DNA of 64,000 nucleotides from Negadavirga shengliensis (GCF_042652345.1 NZ_JBHSJJ010000001.1:434001-498000); one strand, 5' to 3'; numbered from the stretch's first letter, positions 1-9,126 are shown. The notes: generated by a model from the sequence alone, not told the origin. Numbers and translations: made by a program.

Positions 1-2493
1 CCTGAACCTTAGCAGGATGTACAGGAAAATTGCCACCAAGGCGAAGAACATCGCCTCCAAAGAGGATTTCTTAATGTCATCTGCAACCGTCGCCCCTACT
101 TTGTTGGAACCGGTGATAGAGAAATCACCTCCCGATAGCTGAGTAGCATCTTGCAGGTAGCTGAAACCGGTAACGGCCGCAATACCCTCTCTAACCCTGG
201 TTTCAACTTCCCTATTGGCTTCATCGGAATCCTCATTGATAAGATAGGAGGTTGTCACCTTCAAGATGTTGTTGGCACCATAGGTTTTCACCTCCACTGC
301 CCCGTCAAACTCCCCATCCAAGCCGACTTTCAGATCAGAGGCAGGCACGGCTTCGCTGAATTCCACAATATAGTACCTACCACCGGTAAAATCCACTCCG
401 AATTTGAGTCCCGAGGTAAGTCCTATGATCAATCCAACAATAATAATAGAGGTGGAAATGAGGTAGGCCACTTTTCTCTTGCTGAGAAAATCTATATTGA
501 GACTGGTCAAAAGATCTCTGGCGAATGGAGTAGAAAATGACAATTTGCTCTTGTCCCCCTTTTTACTCATCCAATATACAATCACCCTTGTAATGAACAC
601 TGCTGAGAAGAAAGAGGATGCAATGCCGATCATCAATACGATGGCAAATCCTTTCACTGGTCCCTGGCCCAAAGCATACAATATGGCGCCTGTCAAAAAG
701 GTGGTCACATTGGAATCAAGAATGGCACTGAATGCTTTGTTATAACCGCTGCTAATGGCTTGAAGCAAGCCGGATCCATTTCGGATTTCTTCTTTGATCC
801 TTTCGAATATCAGCACATTGGCGTCAATGGACATACCGATGGTAAGTACAATACCCGCTATACCAGGCAAGGTTAGGGCAGCGCCGAGCTGCGCTAAAAT
901 TCCAAGAATAAAGAATATGTTGAAAAGCAGCGCTGCTATGGCTACAAAACCGCCTTTGGCATAATAGGCCACCATAAACAACACCACCAACGCGAGGCCG
1001 GCGATCATGGAATTGATACCCTGTTTACTGGCTTCCACCCCCAGCGTAGGTCCTACTATCGCTTCCTCCACAATCCGGGTCGGAGCCGGCAAAGTACCTG
1101 ATTTCAATATGTTCGCCAGGTCTTTCGCTTCCTCAATGCTGAAGTTACCGGTGATTTCAGATTGGCCCGAAGGAATTTCTCCCTGGACCACCGGGGCCGT
1201 ATAGACGTAATCATCCAAAACAACCGCTATCCGGTTGCCGATATTTTCTGAAGTGAGTTTCCGCCATCTTCTGGCACCTTCAGCATTCATCTGCATGCTG
1301 ACAGCAGGACGGGAAGATTGGTCATAAGACTGGCGTGCATCTGTGATCACGTCTCCCTCCAAGGGTGCCTGATCTGTTCCTCTAGGCGCTTTGATGGCAT
1401 GAAGCTCCAGCAACTCCATATTGTCCGATTTTTGGGGCTTCACCGACCACAAGAACCGGATATCCCTGGGCAGAACGGATTTCACGTCTTCCCGATTCAT
1501 GATCCTGTTGATGGCCAGGGTGTCCCTGACTTCGTACACCAAACCATAATTTGCTTTCAACAACGAAAACAAAGGAGAAACTCCCAGCCCTAAAGAATCA
1601 TCATCGGCTGTACCTTCTGCCAGCTTACGGGCAAGGTCACTTTCCAGATCGGTAGTATCCGCAAGTGCTTTATCATCCTCTACAGGTGATGGCTTTTTGG
1701 CCTTGGCCTCTTCTACCAACAAGGCATTCACATTTTGCAAGGCATCCCCGAATTCATTGATTTCTGCCACCTCCCAAAACTGGAGCTTGGCAACCCCTTG
1801 CAGCAAGTTTCTTACCCTCTCCGGGTTATCCACCCCGGGTAGCTCTATTTGTATCCTGCCCGTGTTCTGGATGCGTTGAATATTGGGTTGAGAGGTGCCA
1901 AATCTGTCGATACGGGTTCTCAGAATGTTGAAAGACCTGTCAATGGCATTCTCAACCTCATCATCTATAATACTCAGGATAGCCGAATCAGACGATTCCA
2001 AAGAAATCCTTCCCCTGTTTGCAGCCGTGGCAAAAATGGTATTCAGCCTTTTGTCACCAGCCTTCTCTTTCCATGCCTGATAAAATAGGTTGACAAACTT
2101 ATCATTGGTGGTTTTTGCCCTTTCCTGGGCTGTTTCCACCGCTTGGTTAAACACCGGATCCTTACTGTTGCCGGAAAGCCCTCTGACGATTTCCACAGGA
2201 GACACTTCCAGGGTAACATGCATCCCCCCCTGAAGGTCCAGACCGAGACCGAGTTCGGTATTTTTTACCTCCTGATAAGTAAACGGTATACCAAGAAAGT
2301 TATAGACCGGCTCCCTCCAAACAGAATCCAAGTAAGTCTGTCTCCGGGCAAAATCCACGTTTCCTGACTCATCGGTAGCATACAGGGTGGCTTTCTCCTG
2401 CACCCTATTGGATACCAATGTAAACGATAGGTAGTACAGGCAGAGGCCCGTAATGATAACCGTCAGAAAAACGATAACACCTTTATTTCTCAT
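1..2493 (-). CDS. secDF: Protein translocase SecDF (fused SecD-SecF), C-terminus outside window
   Basis: Inner-membrane Sec accessory protein that uses proton motive force to pull secreted proteins out of SecYEG. The reading frame begins at the ATG on 2493 and stays open for 831 codons to the window edge. An N-terminal membrane segment lies at residues 5-25, followed by the SecD motif LGLDLQGG near residues 83-90. The SecF half is recognisable around 580-340 by FGVDFTGG, and the frame leaves the window within a SecF membrane segment reading LVAIFLYILLRFR. SecD and SecF in one polypeptide is the usual Bacteroidota arrangement of roughly 1000 residues, so perhaps 150 or more residues are missing. 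The small secreted-protein gene lies 101 bp upstream on the same strand. Confidence 0.96.
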   Translation of the reverse strand, partial: MRNKGVIVFLTVIITGLCLYYLSFTLVSNRVQEKATLYATDESGNVDFARRQTYLDSVWREPVYNFLGIPFTYQEVKNTELGLGLDLQGGMHVTLEVSPVEIVRGLSGNSKDPVFNQAVETAQERAKTTNDKFVNLFYQAWKEKAGDKRLNTIFATAANRGRISLESSDSAILSIIDDEVENAIDRSFNILRTRIDRFGTSQPNIQRIQNTGRIQIELPGVDNPERVRNLLQGVAKLQFWEVAEINEFGDALQNVNALLVEEAKAKKPSPVEDDKALADTTDLESDLARKLAEGTADDDSLGLGVSPLFSLLKANYGLVYEVRDTLAINRIMNREDVKSVLPRDIRFLWSVKPQKSDNMELLELHAIKAPRGTDQAPLEGDVITDARQSYDQSSRPAVSMQMNAEGARRWRKLTSENIGNRIAVVLDDYVYTAPVVQGEIPSGQSEITGNFSIEEAKDLANILKSGTLPAPTRIVEEAIVGPTLGVEASKQGINSMIAGLALVVLFMVAYYAKGGFVAIAALLFNIFFILGILAQLGAALTLPGIAGIVLTIGMSIDANVLIFERIKEEIRNGSGLLQAISSGYNKAFSAILDSNVTTFLTGAILYALGQGPVKGFAIVLMIGIASSFFSAVFITRVIVYWMSKKGDKSKLSFSTPFARDLLTSLNIDFLSKRKVAYLISTSIIIVGLIIGLTSGLKFGVDFTGGRYYIVEFSEAVPASDLKVGLDGEFDGAVEVKTYGANNILKVTTSYLINEDSDEANREVETRVREGIAAVTGFSYLQDATQLSGGDFSITGSNKVGATVADDIKKSSLEAMFFALVAIFLYILLRFR

Positions 2494-2594
2494 AATAATG
2501 ATAAATATTTAATAGAAAGTTGATTACTGTAATGATGATATCAGCTCTTTTCCCCGGAAAGGAGCTGCAAGGATAATTGGCTTTACTAAAGTTC

Positions 2595-2963
2595 TTAGGG
2601 AGCGTTGACAGAAATAATCTGCTCAAAGAGCACCTCGAAAAAATGATTGTTCTGTACAGCAATATTAAAATCAAAGGCAAAAACAGTATTGTCACCATCG
2701 ATGATTTCATAAATCAAATGAAAAGCATGGTCCACGGCCACAATCACAAAAGGTACCACGGCATCTACCGCTGTATTCAAAAAAGTTTTATGCTCTTCAG
2801 AGCCATCCTGGGTATCACAGTTTTGGGCCTCGGTTTGTGCCGGATCACCCGCATCAGCCAAGGAAACATATTCAGAACTGGAAATCAATATACAGAACAG
2901 GATGACCAAAAAGAGGGTCAGTCTTTCTCTAATCAATTCTCTATGTACTGTGTTCCTTTTCAT
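2595..2963 (-). CDS. Small secreted hypothetical protein upstream of secDF
   Basis: The protein has 122 residues from the ATG at 2963. It starts with MKRNTVHRELIRERLTLFLV and a hydrophobic stretch ending near residue 30, consistent with a signal peptide or single membrane anchor. The mature part carries two Cys-free hydrophobic segments around VDAVVPFVIVAVDHAFHLIYEI and an acidic, aromatic C-terminus. I do not recognise a named domain. An earlier in-frame ATG lies at 2972, but a promoter-like TATATTTG (2970-2977, minus) overlaps it, which favours 2963. The opposite-strand frame over the same bases looks like a shadow. Position between udk and secDF suggests an envelope role, which is inference only. 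Confidence 0.7.
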   Translation of the reverse strand: MKRNTVHRELIRERLTLFLVILFCILISSSEYVSLADAGDPAQTEAQNCDTQDGSEEHKTFLNTAVDAVVPFVIVAVDHAFHLIYEIIDGDNTVFAFDFNIAVQNNHFFEVLFEQIISVNAP

Positions 2964-2969
2964 GGACTG

Positions 2970-2977
2970 CAAATATA
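2970..2977 (-). promoter_or_regulatory. Bacteroidota -7 element (TATATTTG) before small secreted protein
   Basis: The minus strand reads TATATTTG, an exact match to the Bacteroidota -7 consensus TAnnTTTG. It ends six bases before the ATG at 2963. No good TTTG -33 box is visible 19 bp further upstream, so the call rests on the -7 element alone. Confidence 0.4.
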
Positions 2978-3007
2978 GGAAAGTTTTTTATATTATCCCC
3001 CATACGA

Positions 3008-3026
3008 AGGGCAAATTATTTGCCCT
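3008..3026. repeat. Perfect 8-bp inverted repeat (hairpin) after udk
   Basis: AGGGCAAA-TTA-TTTGCCCT is a perfect 8-bp stem with a 3-base loop in the gap between the udk stop (3140) and the start of the small secreted-protein gene (2963). It could be a transcript-end hairpin for udk or an operator. There is no T-run on either side, so it is not a classic intrinsic terminator. Confidence 0.5.
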
Positions 3027-3139
3027 CTAAACACCTTGTATACCAATCGGTTACCCTTATGAACAAGGGGGTTTTTGAAAGGAAAAAACCACCGGTTATT
3101 GGATAATGATGATCCGAAAGCCGGATTTCCAGGCTTCTC

Positions 3140-3769
3140 TTACACAGAACGGTGTGTGATTTCGTGTTTTAAAAATGTCTTGATGACCTCCAACGCCCTG
3201 TCAAATCCCCTGTTGTTTGGGATGATAAGGTCGGCATCGTGCTTGAAGGGCTCGATATACTTCTCATAGGTGGGCATCACATGTTTTTCATATCGGTACA
3301 GCACATCATCCAAATCATAGCCCCTTTCCACTTTGTCCCGCACGATGCGTCTCTTTAGTTTGATATAATCCTTGGCATCGATAAAAATCTTGAGGTCCAG
3401 TAAATGCGACAATTCCGGATGATACAATACAAATATGCCCTCCACAACCACTACCGGTGCAGGATTGAATGCCAAAGTACCCGGTTTTTTGTCGGGGTTG
3501 TTAAAGGTATATTCCTGCCGGTATATGGTTTCACCGGACTGGATTTTCCGGATATCTTCTGCATACTGATCGAAATCTATGGAATGGGGGGTATCATAGT
3601 TATGGATTCCCCTCTCATCTGTAGGCTGAAGATGCTGCGGTTTGTAATAGTTGTCCTGCGAAATCAGACAAACCTGATCCGGTTCAAAGGCATCCAGCAA
3701 TTTATCCAGAAAAAGGGTTTTGCCGGACGCACTCCCCCCAGTGATCCCTACAATAAACGGTCTGTTCAT
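3140..3769 (-). CDS. udk: Uridine kinase
   Basis: Phosphorylates uridine and cytidine with ATP or GTP in the pyrimidine salvage pathway. The Walker A loop GGSASGKT sits at the extreme N-terminus (residues 11-18 from the ATG at 3769), as in Udk/phosphoribulokinase-family kinases. Further family features are SQDNYYKP, the GTLAFNPAPVVVVEGIFVLY strand around the Walker B position, and the R-rich lid KLKRRIVRDKVERG. The length of 209 residues is normal for Udk. A TTG start nine bases upstream is possible, but ATG is preferred. It is followed downstream by the small secreted protein and preceded upstream by rdgB, 45 bp away and on the same strand. Confidence 0.94.
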   Translation of the reverse strand: MNRPFIVGITGGSASGKTLFLDKLLDAFEPDQVCLISQDNYYKPQHLQPTDERGIHNYDTPHSIDFDQYAEDIRKIQSGETIYRQEYTFNNPDKKPGTLAFNPAPVVVVEGIFVLYHPELSHLLDLKIFIDAKDYIKLKRRIVRDKVERGYDLDDVLYRYEKHVMPTYEKYIEPFKHDADLIIPNNRGFDRALEVIKTFLKHEITHRSV

Positions 3770-3814
3770 GGGAGACAAAATTAAAAATAATATTTCAAAT
3801 GGGCCGTATGGCCT

Positions 3815-4393
3815 TTATATGCTTTCATGAAGAAATTCCGCCAGTTTTCTGACAGCCTTTCCGCGGTGGCTTATGGCATTTTTTTCATCCAAATCCAATT
3901 CCGCGAAACTCCTATCATAACCGGCCGGCTTAAAAACAGGATCATAACCGAAGCCCCCGTCGCCGGCTCTTTCTTCCAGAATTTCCCCCTCTGCACGGCC
4001 TTCGAATGCGTATTCCTTCCCTCCTCTGATCAAAGCGATCACGGTCCGAAATGCGGCTGACCGGTCCTCGGCTCCCTCCATTTTTTTCAAAAGCAAGTCG
4101 ATATTGCGCTCGTCGCTTCTGGGTTCTCCCGCAAATCTTCCGGAATAAACGCCGGGAGCCCCATCAAGTGCTTCTACTTCCAGCCCGGTATCGTCCGCAA
4201 AACAGTCCACCCCATAATGCTCATAGACATGCCTTGCTTTCTGAAAAGCATTCTCTTCCAAGGTTGATCCGGTTTCGGGCAATTCCTCCCGGCAGTCAAT
4301 TTCATCCAAAGAAACTATTTTAAAGTGCGTTCCCAGGGCTTTTCTTACTTCCTGAAGTTTCTTTTGGTTATTGGTAGCAAAACAGATTTCCAT
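3815..4393 (-). CDS. rdgB: Non-canonical purine NTP pyrophosphatase (RdgB/HAM1 family)
   Basis: Hydrolyses ITP, dITP and XTP to the monophosphates, cleaning the nucleotide pool. The 192-residue protein begins MEICFATNNQKKLQEVRKAL, the substrate-binding TNNxxK start of the family. It continues with the DDTGLEVEALDGAPGVYSGR active-site block near residues 67-86 and ends with the ISHRGKAVRKL motif. The length is typical. It lies between msrC and udk on the same strand. All three are housekeeping repair or salvage genes, but the 104-bp gap to msrC makes co-transcription uncertain. Confidence 0.95.
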   Translation of the reverse strand: MEICFATNNQKKLQEVRKALGTHFKIVSLDEIDCREELPETGSTLEENAFQKARHVYEHYGVDCFADDTGLEVEALDGAPGVYSGRFAGEPRSDERNIDLLLKKMEGAEDRSAAFRTVIALIRGGKEYAFEGRAEGEILEERAGDGGFGYDPVFKPAGYDRSFAELDLDEKNAISHRGKAVRKLAEFLHESI

Positions 4394-4497
4394 GGATCTT
4401 CAAACGTTGATTAATACTTTGTATCCTGAGTTTCTATGTTAATTATCGAAGATTTTAAGCAGTGACAAAACCCGCATAGCGGGTGGAATTATTTTCG

Positions 4498-4977
4498 CTA
4501 AGCCAATGGAATCAGCGCCACAATTTCCTCAAGGTATTTTTTATCCGTGTGGTCAAAGTCATCCAATTTGTCAGAATCGACATCCAGTACCATCAGGACT
4601 TCTCCATCGCTTTTCACGGGCACTACGATTTCAGAACGGGAAGCAGCATTACAAGCGATATGTCCGGGAAAATCTTCGACATCGGGTACCAGTTGGGTAA
4701 TGCCCTCTTTCCAGGCGGTACCACAGACGCCTTTCCCATAAGCAATGCGTGTGCAGGCCACGGGCCCCTGAAAGGGTCCCAACACCAATGCTCCGTCTTT
4801 GACCAAATAAAATCCAACCCAAAAAAAACCAAAGGCTTCTTTCAAGGCGGCGGCAACATTGGCCAGATTGGCCACCATATCCTTTTCATCCGCCACCAGC
4901 GCTTTGATCTGTGGAAAAAGGGCCTTGTATTGTTCCTCCTTGCCGGCATGCCGGGGAATATATAGCGCAGTACTCAT
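4498..4977 (-). CDS. msrC: Free methionine-(R)-sulfoxide reductase, GAF-domain type
   Basis: Reduces free L-methionine-(R)-sulfoxide using a GAF-fold active site, an oxidative-stress repair role in the cytoplasm. The 159-residue single GAF domain carries the family's conserved cysteines in VACTRIAYGKGVCGTAW (near residues 72-88) and in GHIACNAASRSEIVVPV (near residues 103-119). The latter is a hallmark of fRMsr rather than of signalling GAF domains. It is immediately downstream of ribD with only a 12-bp gap, so the two are probably co-transcribed. Confidence 0.9.
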   Translation of the reverse strand: MSTALYIPRHAGKEEQYKALFPQIKALVADEKDMVANLANVAAALKEAFGFFWVGFYLVKDGALVLGPFQGPVACTRIAYGKGVCGTAWKEGITQLVPDVEDFPGHIACNAASRSEIVVPVKSDGEVLMVLDVDSDKLDDFDHTDKKYLEEIVALIPLA

Positions 4978-4989
4978 GTCAGCTTCAAT

Positions 4990-6018
4990 TCATTGATGTA
5001 AATAAATATCCAATCGGTCCTGCATAACATCCAGCGTTTGTACCGGAGCCACATGCAGCCGGGGGGCGGGTATCCCCTGCCCGAAGGCCACATTGCCGGT
5101 AAATACCCTGGCTTCATCCCATAACGCATCGCTTATGAAGTGCTGCAACAGCACCGTTCCTCCTTCTACGATAAGGCTTTGAACTTTTCTCGCATACAAA
5201 TCATCCAAGATATCGTGTATGGTGAAATCCTCTTCCAATTTGACATAATCCAGATTCTCCATTTTCTCTTCCCTGACTGTATTATAGCAAAGGGTAGGCT
5301 GCGATCCATCAAACAGGTGCAGCGAAGTATCTAAGGTCAGCTTCTTATCAATCACTATCCTCAAGGGATTTCTTCCGGCCCAGCCGCGCACATTTAGACG
5401 GGGGTCATCGTAGTAAGCGGTGTTGGTCCCTACCATGATGGCCGTCTCTTCAGCCCTCCAGCGGTGTGCCAGCTGCCTGCTATGGGCATTGCTGATCCAT
5501 TTGCTGCTGTAATCCGCACGGGCAACAAAACCGTCTGTGGTCTGCGCCCATTTCAAAATGATGTAAGGCCGTTTTTTCTCCATGAAGGTAAAGAAACGCC
5601 GGTTTTGCCACCTGGCTCCCTTCTCCATGACACCTGTCACCACTTCAACACCTGCATTTTGCAGGATATCGATTCCCTTCCCACCCACAAGCGGGTTGGT
5701 GTCCACTGCTCCTATAACCACTTTCTTGATTTTGTGATCTACCAAAAGATGGGCGCAGGGAGGTGTTTTTCCGTAATGGGCACAGGGTTCCAGGGTTACA
5801 TATAGGGTAGATGCGGACAACAGGCTTTTATCTTTCACCATGCTTATGGCATTGGGTTCCGCATGGGGCTCTCCGTATTTTTGATGGTATCCTTCCCCGA
5901 TGATTTTTCCGTCATGCACGATGACACAACCCACCATGGGATTGGGACCCACTTCTCCTTTACCCAGTTCGGCAAGTTCCAAAGCCCTTCTCATGTAGGT
6001 TTCATGCTGATCTGTCAT
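4990..6018 (-). CDS. ribD: Bifunctional riboflavin biosynthesis deaminase/reductase RibD
   Basis: Catalyses the second and third steps of riboflavin synthesis: deamination of the pyrimidine from GTP cyclohydrolase II, then NADPH reduction of its ribose side chain. The N-terminal zinc deaminase has HAEPNAI and EPCAHYGKTPPCAHLL (residues about 50-90). The C-terminal reductase begins near residue 150 with RPYIILKWAQTTDGFVA and includes the IVEGGTVLLQHFI segment. The length of 342 residues is normal. The remaining rib genes are not in the window. The DUF4382 gene ends 18 bp upstream on the same strand. Confidence 0.95.
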   Translation of the reverse strand: MTDQHETYMRRALELAELGKGEVGPNPMVGCVIVHDGKIIGEGYHQKYGEPHAEPNAISMVKDKSLLSASTLYVTLEPCAHYGKTPPCAHLLVDHKIKKVVIGAVDTNPLVGGKGIDILQNAGVEVVTGVMEKGARWQNRRFFTFMEKKRPYIILKWAQTTDGFVARADYSSKWISNAHSRQLAHRWRAEETAIMVGTNTAYYDDPRLNVRGWAGRNPLRIVIDKKLTLDTSLHLFDGSQPTLCYNTVREEKMENLDYVKLEEDFTIHDILDDLYARKVQSLIVEGGTVLLQHFISDALWDEARVFTGNVAFGQGIPAPRLHVAPVQTLDVMQDRLDIYLHQ

Positions 6019-6036
6019 GGTCCATTGGGTTTGGCA

Positions 6037-6867
6037 TCATTCCGAGTCCTCCTCGTTCATCCGGAGGTTAAAATTGGGCAGTTGTGAAACCGTATCCGGC
6101 AAAGTATTCACCATAAAAGCGGTGTCCAAATAAGGAGGCCGCGCGGCGATCTTTACTTGATAAGGTCCCGGTGGAAGCCCGCGTAACAGGAAAAGCCCAT
6201 TAGGGCCTGTCAGCGTACCAAAGGTATCTTTTTCACTAATGGCAAATATATGCGGCCTGGCCACGTTGGGCAAAACTGTCCCACGGATAGTAGCGGTCTG
6301 TGCCACCGTAAATGCCCTCAAGGCCGGCTTGAGGTTAAATCCGCCCTGCCCATCACTAATGATCGAGGAAGCCAGGTTGAAATCAATGTAAATATCAAAA
6401 GCAAAACCTACGGGTACATTGAACTCAACATCCATTTCAAGATAATCCTCTATTCCCGCCACAGGATTCAGAGGGATACGCGCCCCGTTTTTCAAAAGGT
6501 AATATTCGTCTCCGATCAGCAACCTGATTTTGGAAACGGCCCCCGCATGGATTTCTTTTCTTCCCAGAAGCAACCTGCTTTCTCCCACCTGCTCACTTAC
6601 ATTCACCATTTTATTGGCGGGAGTATAGGGAAAAAATATCCAGTTGGCATTTTCCGCACCCCTGGTACCCTGCGGTAAAATTTCCACCCCCCTTATTTCA
6701 ATCCATACCTGGTCAAAATCCCCGGGCGCATCTATCAGTAGGATATTGACAAGGGCCCGGTTATCAGACGCGTCACCGCAATAACTCAGAAGGGCCACAC
6801 AGCCCAGCAATATTGAAGGTATCAGTAATTTTATTCTTGAGATTTTTGTCAACGCTTCCATAAGCAT
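6037..6867 (-). CDS. DUF4382 domain lipoprotein
   Basis: A predicted lipoprotein of 276 residues. The N-terminus is LLIPSILLGCVALLSYCGD, with a plausible lipobox Cys at residue 32 (LSYC) or 22. The DUF4382 domain spans about residues 40-180, with the family pattern LLIDAPGDFDQVWIEIRGVE followed by the segments on metal or ligand-like polar residues. The C-terminal 70 residues (FGTLTGPNGLFLLRGLPPG) resemble a carboxypeptidase regulatory-like beta sandwich. Function is unknown; such proteins are usually exported and surface exposed in Bacteroidota. It is 18 bp upstream of ribD, but functionally unrelated as far as can be seen. Confidence 0.85.
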   Translation of the reverse strand: MLMEALTKISRIKLLIPSILLGCVALLSYCGDASDNRALVNILLIDAPGDFDQVWIEIRGVEILPQGTRGAENANWIFFPYTPANKMVNVSEQVGESRLLLGRKEIHAGAVSKIRLLIGDEYYLLKNGARIPLNPVAGIEDYLEMDVEFNVPVGFAFDIYIDFNLASSIISDGQGGFNLKPALRAFTVAQTATIRGTVLPNVARPHIFAISEKDTFGTLTGPNGLFLLRGLPPGPYQVKIAARPPYLDTAFMVNTLPDTVSQLPNFNLRMNEEDSE

Positions 6868-6902
6868 CTAAAACGCATCCCCGCCACCTTGGTTGTTCAT
6901 AA

Positions 6903-8033
6903 TTATCCCTTTGATTTTCCTGTCAACTCCTTAATGATTTTCTCGTGGTCCGGTTGGATATTCCAATAATTAAACAGCGCAATTCCGGCAGCACCTGATT
7001 TGAAAGACACATCAAAGGCCTCTTCCATTTCTGCGGCATCCAGTTCAGGCACAAACAGGCCTGAGTAGATAGGGCTGTTGTTTTTTAAGTCAGCGATTTC
7101 TTCTTTCAGGCACTTGCCGATCCAGTTCATGTCTTCATTGTAAAAATTATGGTACAGCATGGGAAAGAAGCCGTCCAGATTCCAGTTTCTCCATTCTTGC
7201 CTTACATGCTGCCAGTTTGGGAAAACCGCCGCCGTGGCCTCCTTGCCATGTTTTTTGATTTCCGGAAGGAAAGTATTGTTCACCAGGTCTGTGATGAGAT
7301 CCTGTCTGAACTGTCTCCACGATTCATTGGCAGATGGGTCTTCCAGGTCCTTGAGTGGGTCAATGCCGGTTTTTTCCTTGAATTTTTTCCTGGTCACCTC
7401 GTGGTAGCAATAATCATATTCCGGAAATTCCCTGTCCTGAACCAAATTGTACTTTGGTTGTAGGGCTTCTGCCAGGATCACGTCCGGGAGACGGATATAA
7501 TCCAAATGCACCCCTGTCAGTCCCTCCATTGAGGCCAGGGACTTCACTGTCCCCCTGACAAATTCCATCGCCTCAGGATGGGAGGGAGAGAGAAATTTAT
7601 AATAATCCACATAGGCAGGGTGGGTATTGGCAGGCTGCCCCAGACCGTTGACTGCGTACCAATCTGTGTGGTTCTCTACAATTTCAGGTATGCTGCAGGG
7701 CATGGTAAACATCCAGGCATGAACTTCCAGACCTATGGCGTTGCCGTGTTCGATCAAAATCTCCAAAACCGGTTCTCCCATGGGCAATCTGTCTGTTTCG
7801 AAACGTGCTTCCCTACTATTATAGGCTTCGAATAGCACGGCGTCAAACCCCAGGGATTTGATGTGGTCCAGCGCCTGTTTCCATTCCGACGGCGAAAGCC
7901 CCTTTTTGGGCGTCATCCATACCCAGTTTCTTTGATCCTTTCCGGCTGGCTTTCCGGTTGTCACCATCCAGGGAAGGGAGGCAAGGGCCATGGACCCCCA
8001 AGCTGCCTTTTTGATAAAACTCCTTTTATTCAT
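6903..8033 (-). CDS. Exported GHL10-like putative glycoside hydrolase
   Basis: A 376-residue protein from the ATG at 8033, with an export signal (MNKRSFIKKAAWGSMALASL) containing one Arg rather than a Tat twin-Arg pair. The rest is a predicted TIM-barrel of the GHL10/family 10-like type. Strands include WKQALDHIKSLGFDAVLFEA, GLEVHAWMF, the conserved GVHLDYIRLPD and DGFFPMLYHNFY. The Asp in HLDYIR is typical of this superfamily's active site. Substrate cannot be read from sequence. It directly follows the CBM9-like gene (8-bp gap), so the two probably form a carbohydrate-active operon. A longer TTG-start version would overlap that gene and is less likely. Confidence 0.8.
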   Translation of the reverse strand: MNKRSFIKKAAWGSMALASLPWMVTTGKPAGKDQRNWVWMTPKKGLSPSEWKQALDHIKSLGFDAVLFEAYNSREARFETDRLPMGEPVLEILIEHGNAIGLEVHAWMFTMPCSIPEIVENHTDWYAVNGLGQPANTHPAYVDYYKFLSPSHPEAMEFVRGTVKSLASMEGLTGVHLDYIRLPDVILAEALQPKYNLVQDREFPEYDYCYHEVTRKKFKEKTGIDPLKDLEDPSANESWRQFRQDLITDLVNNTFLPEIKKHGKEATAAVFPNWQHVRQEWRNWNLDGFFPMLYHNFYNEDMNWIGKCLKEEIADLKNNSPIYSGLFVPELDAAEMEEAFDVSFKSGAAGIALFNYWNIQPDHEKIIKELTGKSKG

Positions 8034-8041
8034 GATCGCAT

Positions 8042-9103
8042 TTATTCTTTCCAAATTCTGCTGTCTTCCGTAATGAACCAGCTTTTTTCATCCACCAAAG
8101 ATGGGGAAGAAATTTTAAAACGGGTGGCACTTACTTCAAAATTTACCTGCTTTAATCCAGTCTCCAACCCTAACTCCTCCAGACTGTGTCCATAAGTTTT
8201 CATTTGGGCGTAGCGGTCCCTTTGCGCCCAATAGATTTTTCTCAACTCATCTTTCACCAGTTCATCCGGATGCATTTTGAAGGGTACGGTTTCTTTTCCA
8301 ACAGGGAGGTCGGAAAATTGGACATAACCCCATCTTTCCGGCAGGTGCATGTCCACAAGCCCCATCGGTGACCATACCCAGTTGTCTTCGGGAAAGGGTT
8401 TCCCTGTTGCAGGATTGATCTTTTTCTTATAGCCTTTTTCATCCGGCTCCACCTGCCATTGTACCCGGGAAAAATTGATGCGCCACTGTTCGCCGTCATG
8501 AGGAGGTCTGTAACGGGGACCCGACTGGGAGAGGGACTTCCAGGGAATGGCCATCTCCACCGACCAGTATTCGTCTTGATCGGTAGGGTCATTCAGGCTA
8601 CCTTCCAAATGAATAGCATATTCAAGGCCGTTGATGTTCCATCCGTTGATGGGTTTACCACCATTCCGGTAGGGTTTGGTGAGCATCAGATCCCATATCG
8701 TCCCCAGGGCATTCACTTCCAGTTCATAATAATGGTGGGTGTCCCCATCCGGATCCAAAAACAATTCGATGTCATTTTCATGAAAAATCACGGATTCATT
8801 TTCTGTGTAGGATGCCCATACGTGTGGCTCCTCTAACCATAAACCGATATACAGGTATTCTTCATCCCACAGCATTTTCATACGGGTCAGGTGCGCCGGT
8901 TTGGGCTTTTGATCCCCCTCGATATCCACAAAGGCGGTGGACCAGGAAGCCTGTTCCCATTGCGCCTCATCCAACAGGCCGTCTATATGGGGTTTTTCCG
9001 GCGTTCTATAAGCCACATATTGGCTTCTGTCTTCTTTATGCTGGGCCCATCCGGAACAGACAACAGAGGTTAACAAAAAAGTAAATACTATATTTTTTCC
9101 CAT
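8042..9103 (-). CDS. Secreted carbohydrate-binding family 9-like protein
   Basis: A 353-residue exported protein with signal peptide MGKNIVFTFLLTSVVCSGWAQ. The body matches the CBM9-like sandwich seen in Bacteroidota: IDGLLDEAQWEQASWS, FVDIEGDQKPKPAHLTRMKM, LYIGLWLEEPHVWA, FHENDIELFLDPDGDTHHYYELEVNA split over residues about 95-135, and WSVEMAIPWKSL. These proteins usually bind glycans or accompany glycan-active enzymes. It is the first gene of a two-gene unit with the GHL10-like protein. A well-formed promoter (9127-9157) precedes it, and it diverges from the RND efflux operon. Confidence 0.85.
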   Translation of the reverse strand: MGKNIVFTFLLTSVVCSGWAQHKEDRSQYVAYRTPEKPHIDGLLDEAQWEQASWSTAFVDIEGDQKPKPAHLTRMKMLWDEEYLYIGLWLEEPHVWASYTENESVIFHENDIELFLDPDGDTHHYYELEVNALGTIWDLMLTKPYRNGGKPINGWNINGLEYAIHLEGSLNDPTDQDEYWSVEMAIPWKSLSQSGPRYRPPHDGEQWRINFSRVQWQVEPDEKGYKKKINPATGKPFPEDNWVWSPMGLVDMHLPERWGYVQFSDLPVGKETVPFKMHPDELVKDELRKIYWAQRDRYAQMKTYGHSLEELGLETGLKQVNFEVSATRFKISSPSLVDEKSWFITEDSRIWKE

Positions 9104-9126
9104 GCATAACTTATTTATAACAGCAA

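Noticed and set aside
2541..2567. Inverted repeat CAGCTC ... GAGCTG before secDF as terminator
   Set aside because: The stem is interrupted and no T-run follows on either strand, so it is not listed as a terminator.
2577..2978. 133-codon plus-strand frame over the small secreted gene
   Set aside because: The minus-strand frame has a signal peptide and a -7 box at its start; the plus-strand translation has none of these.
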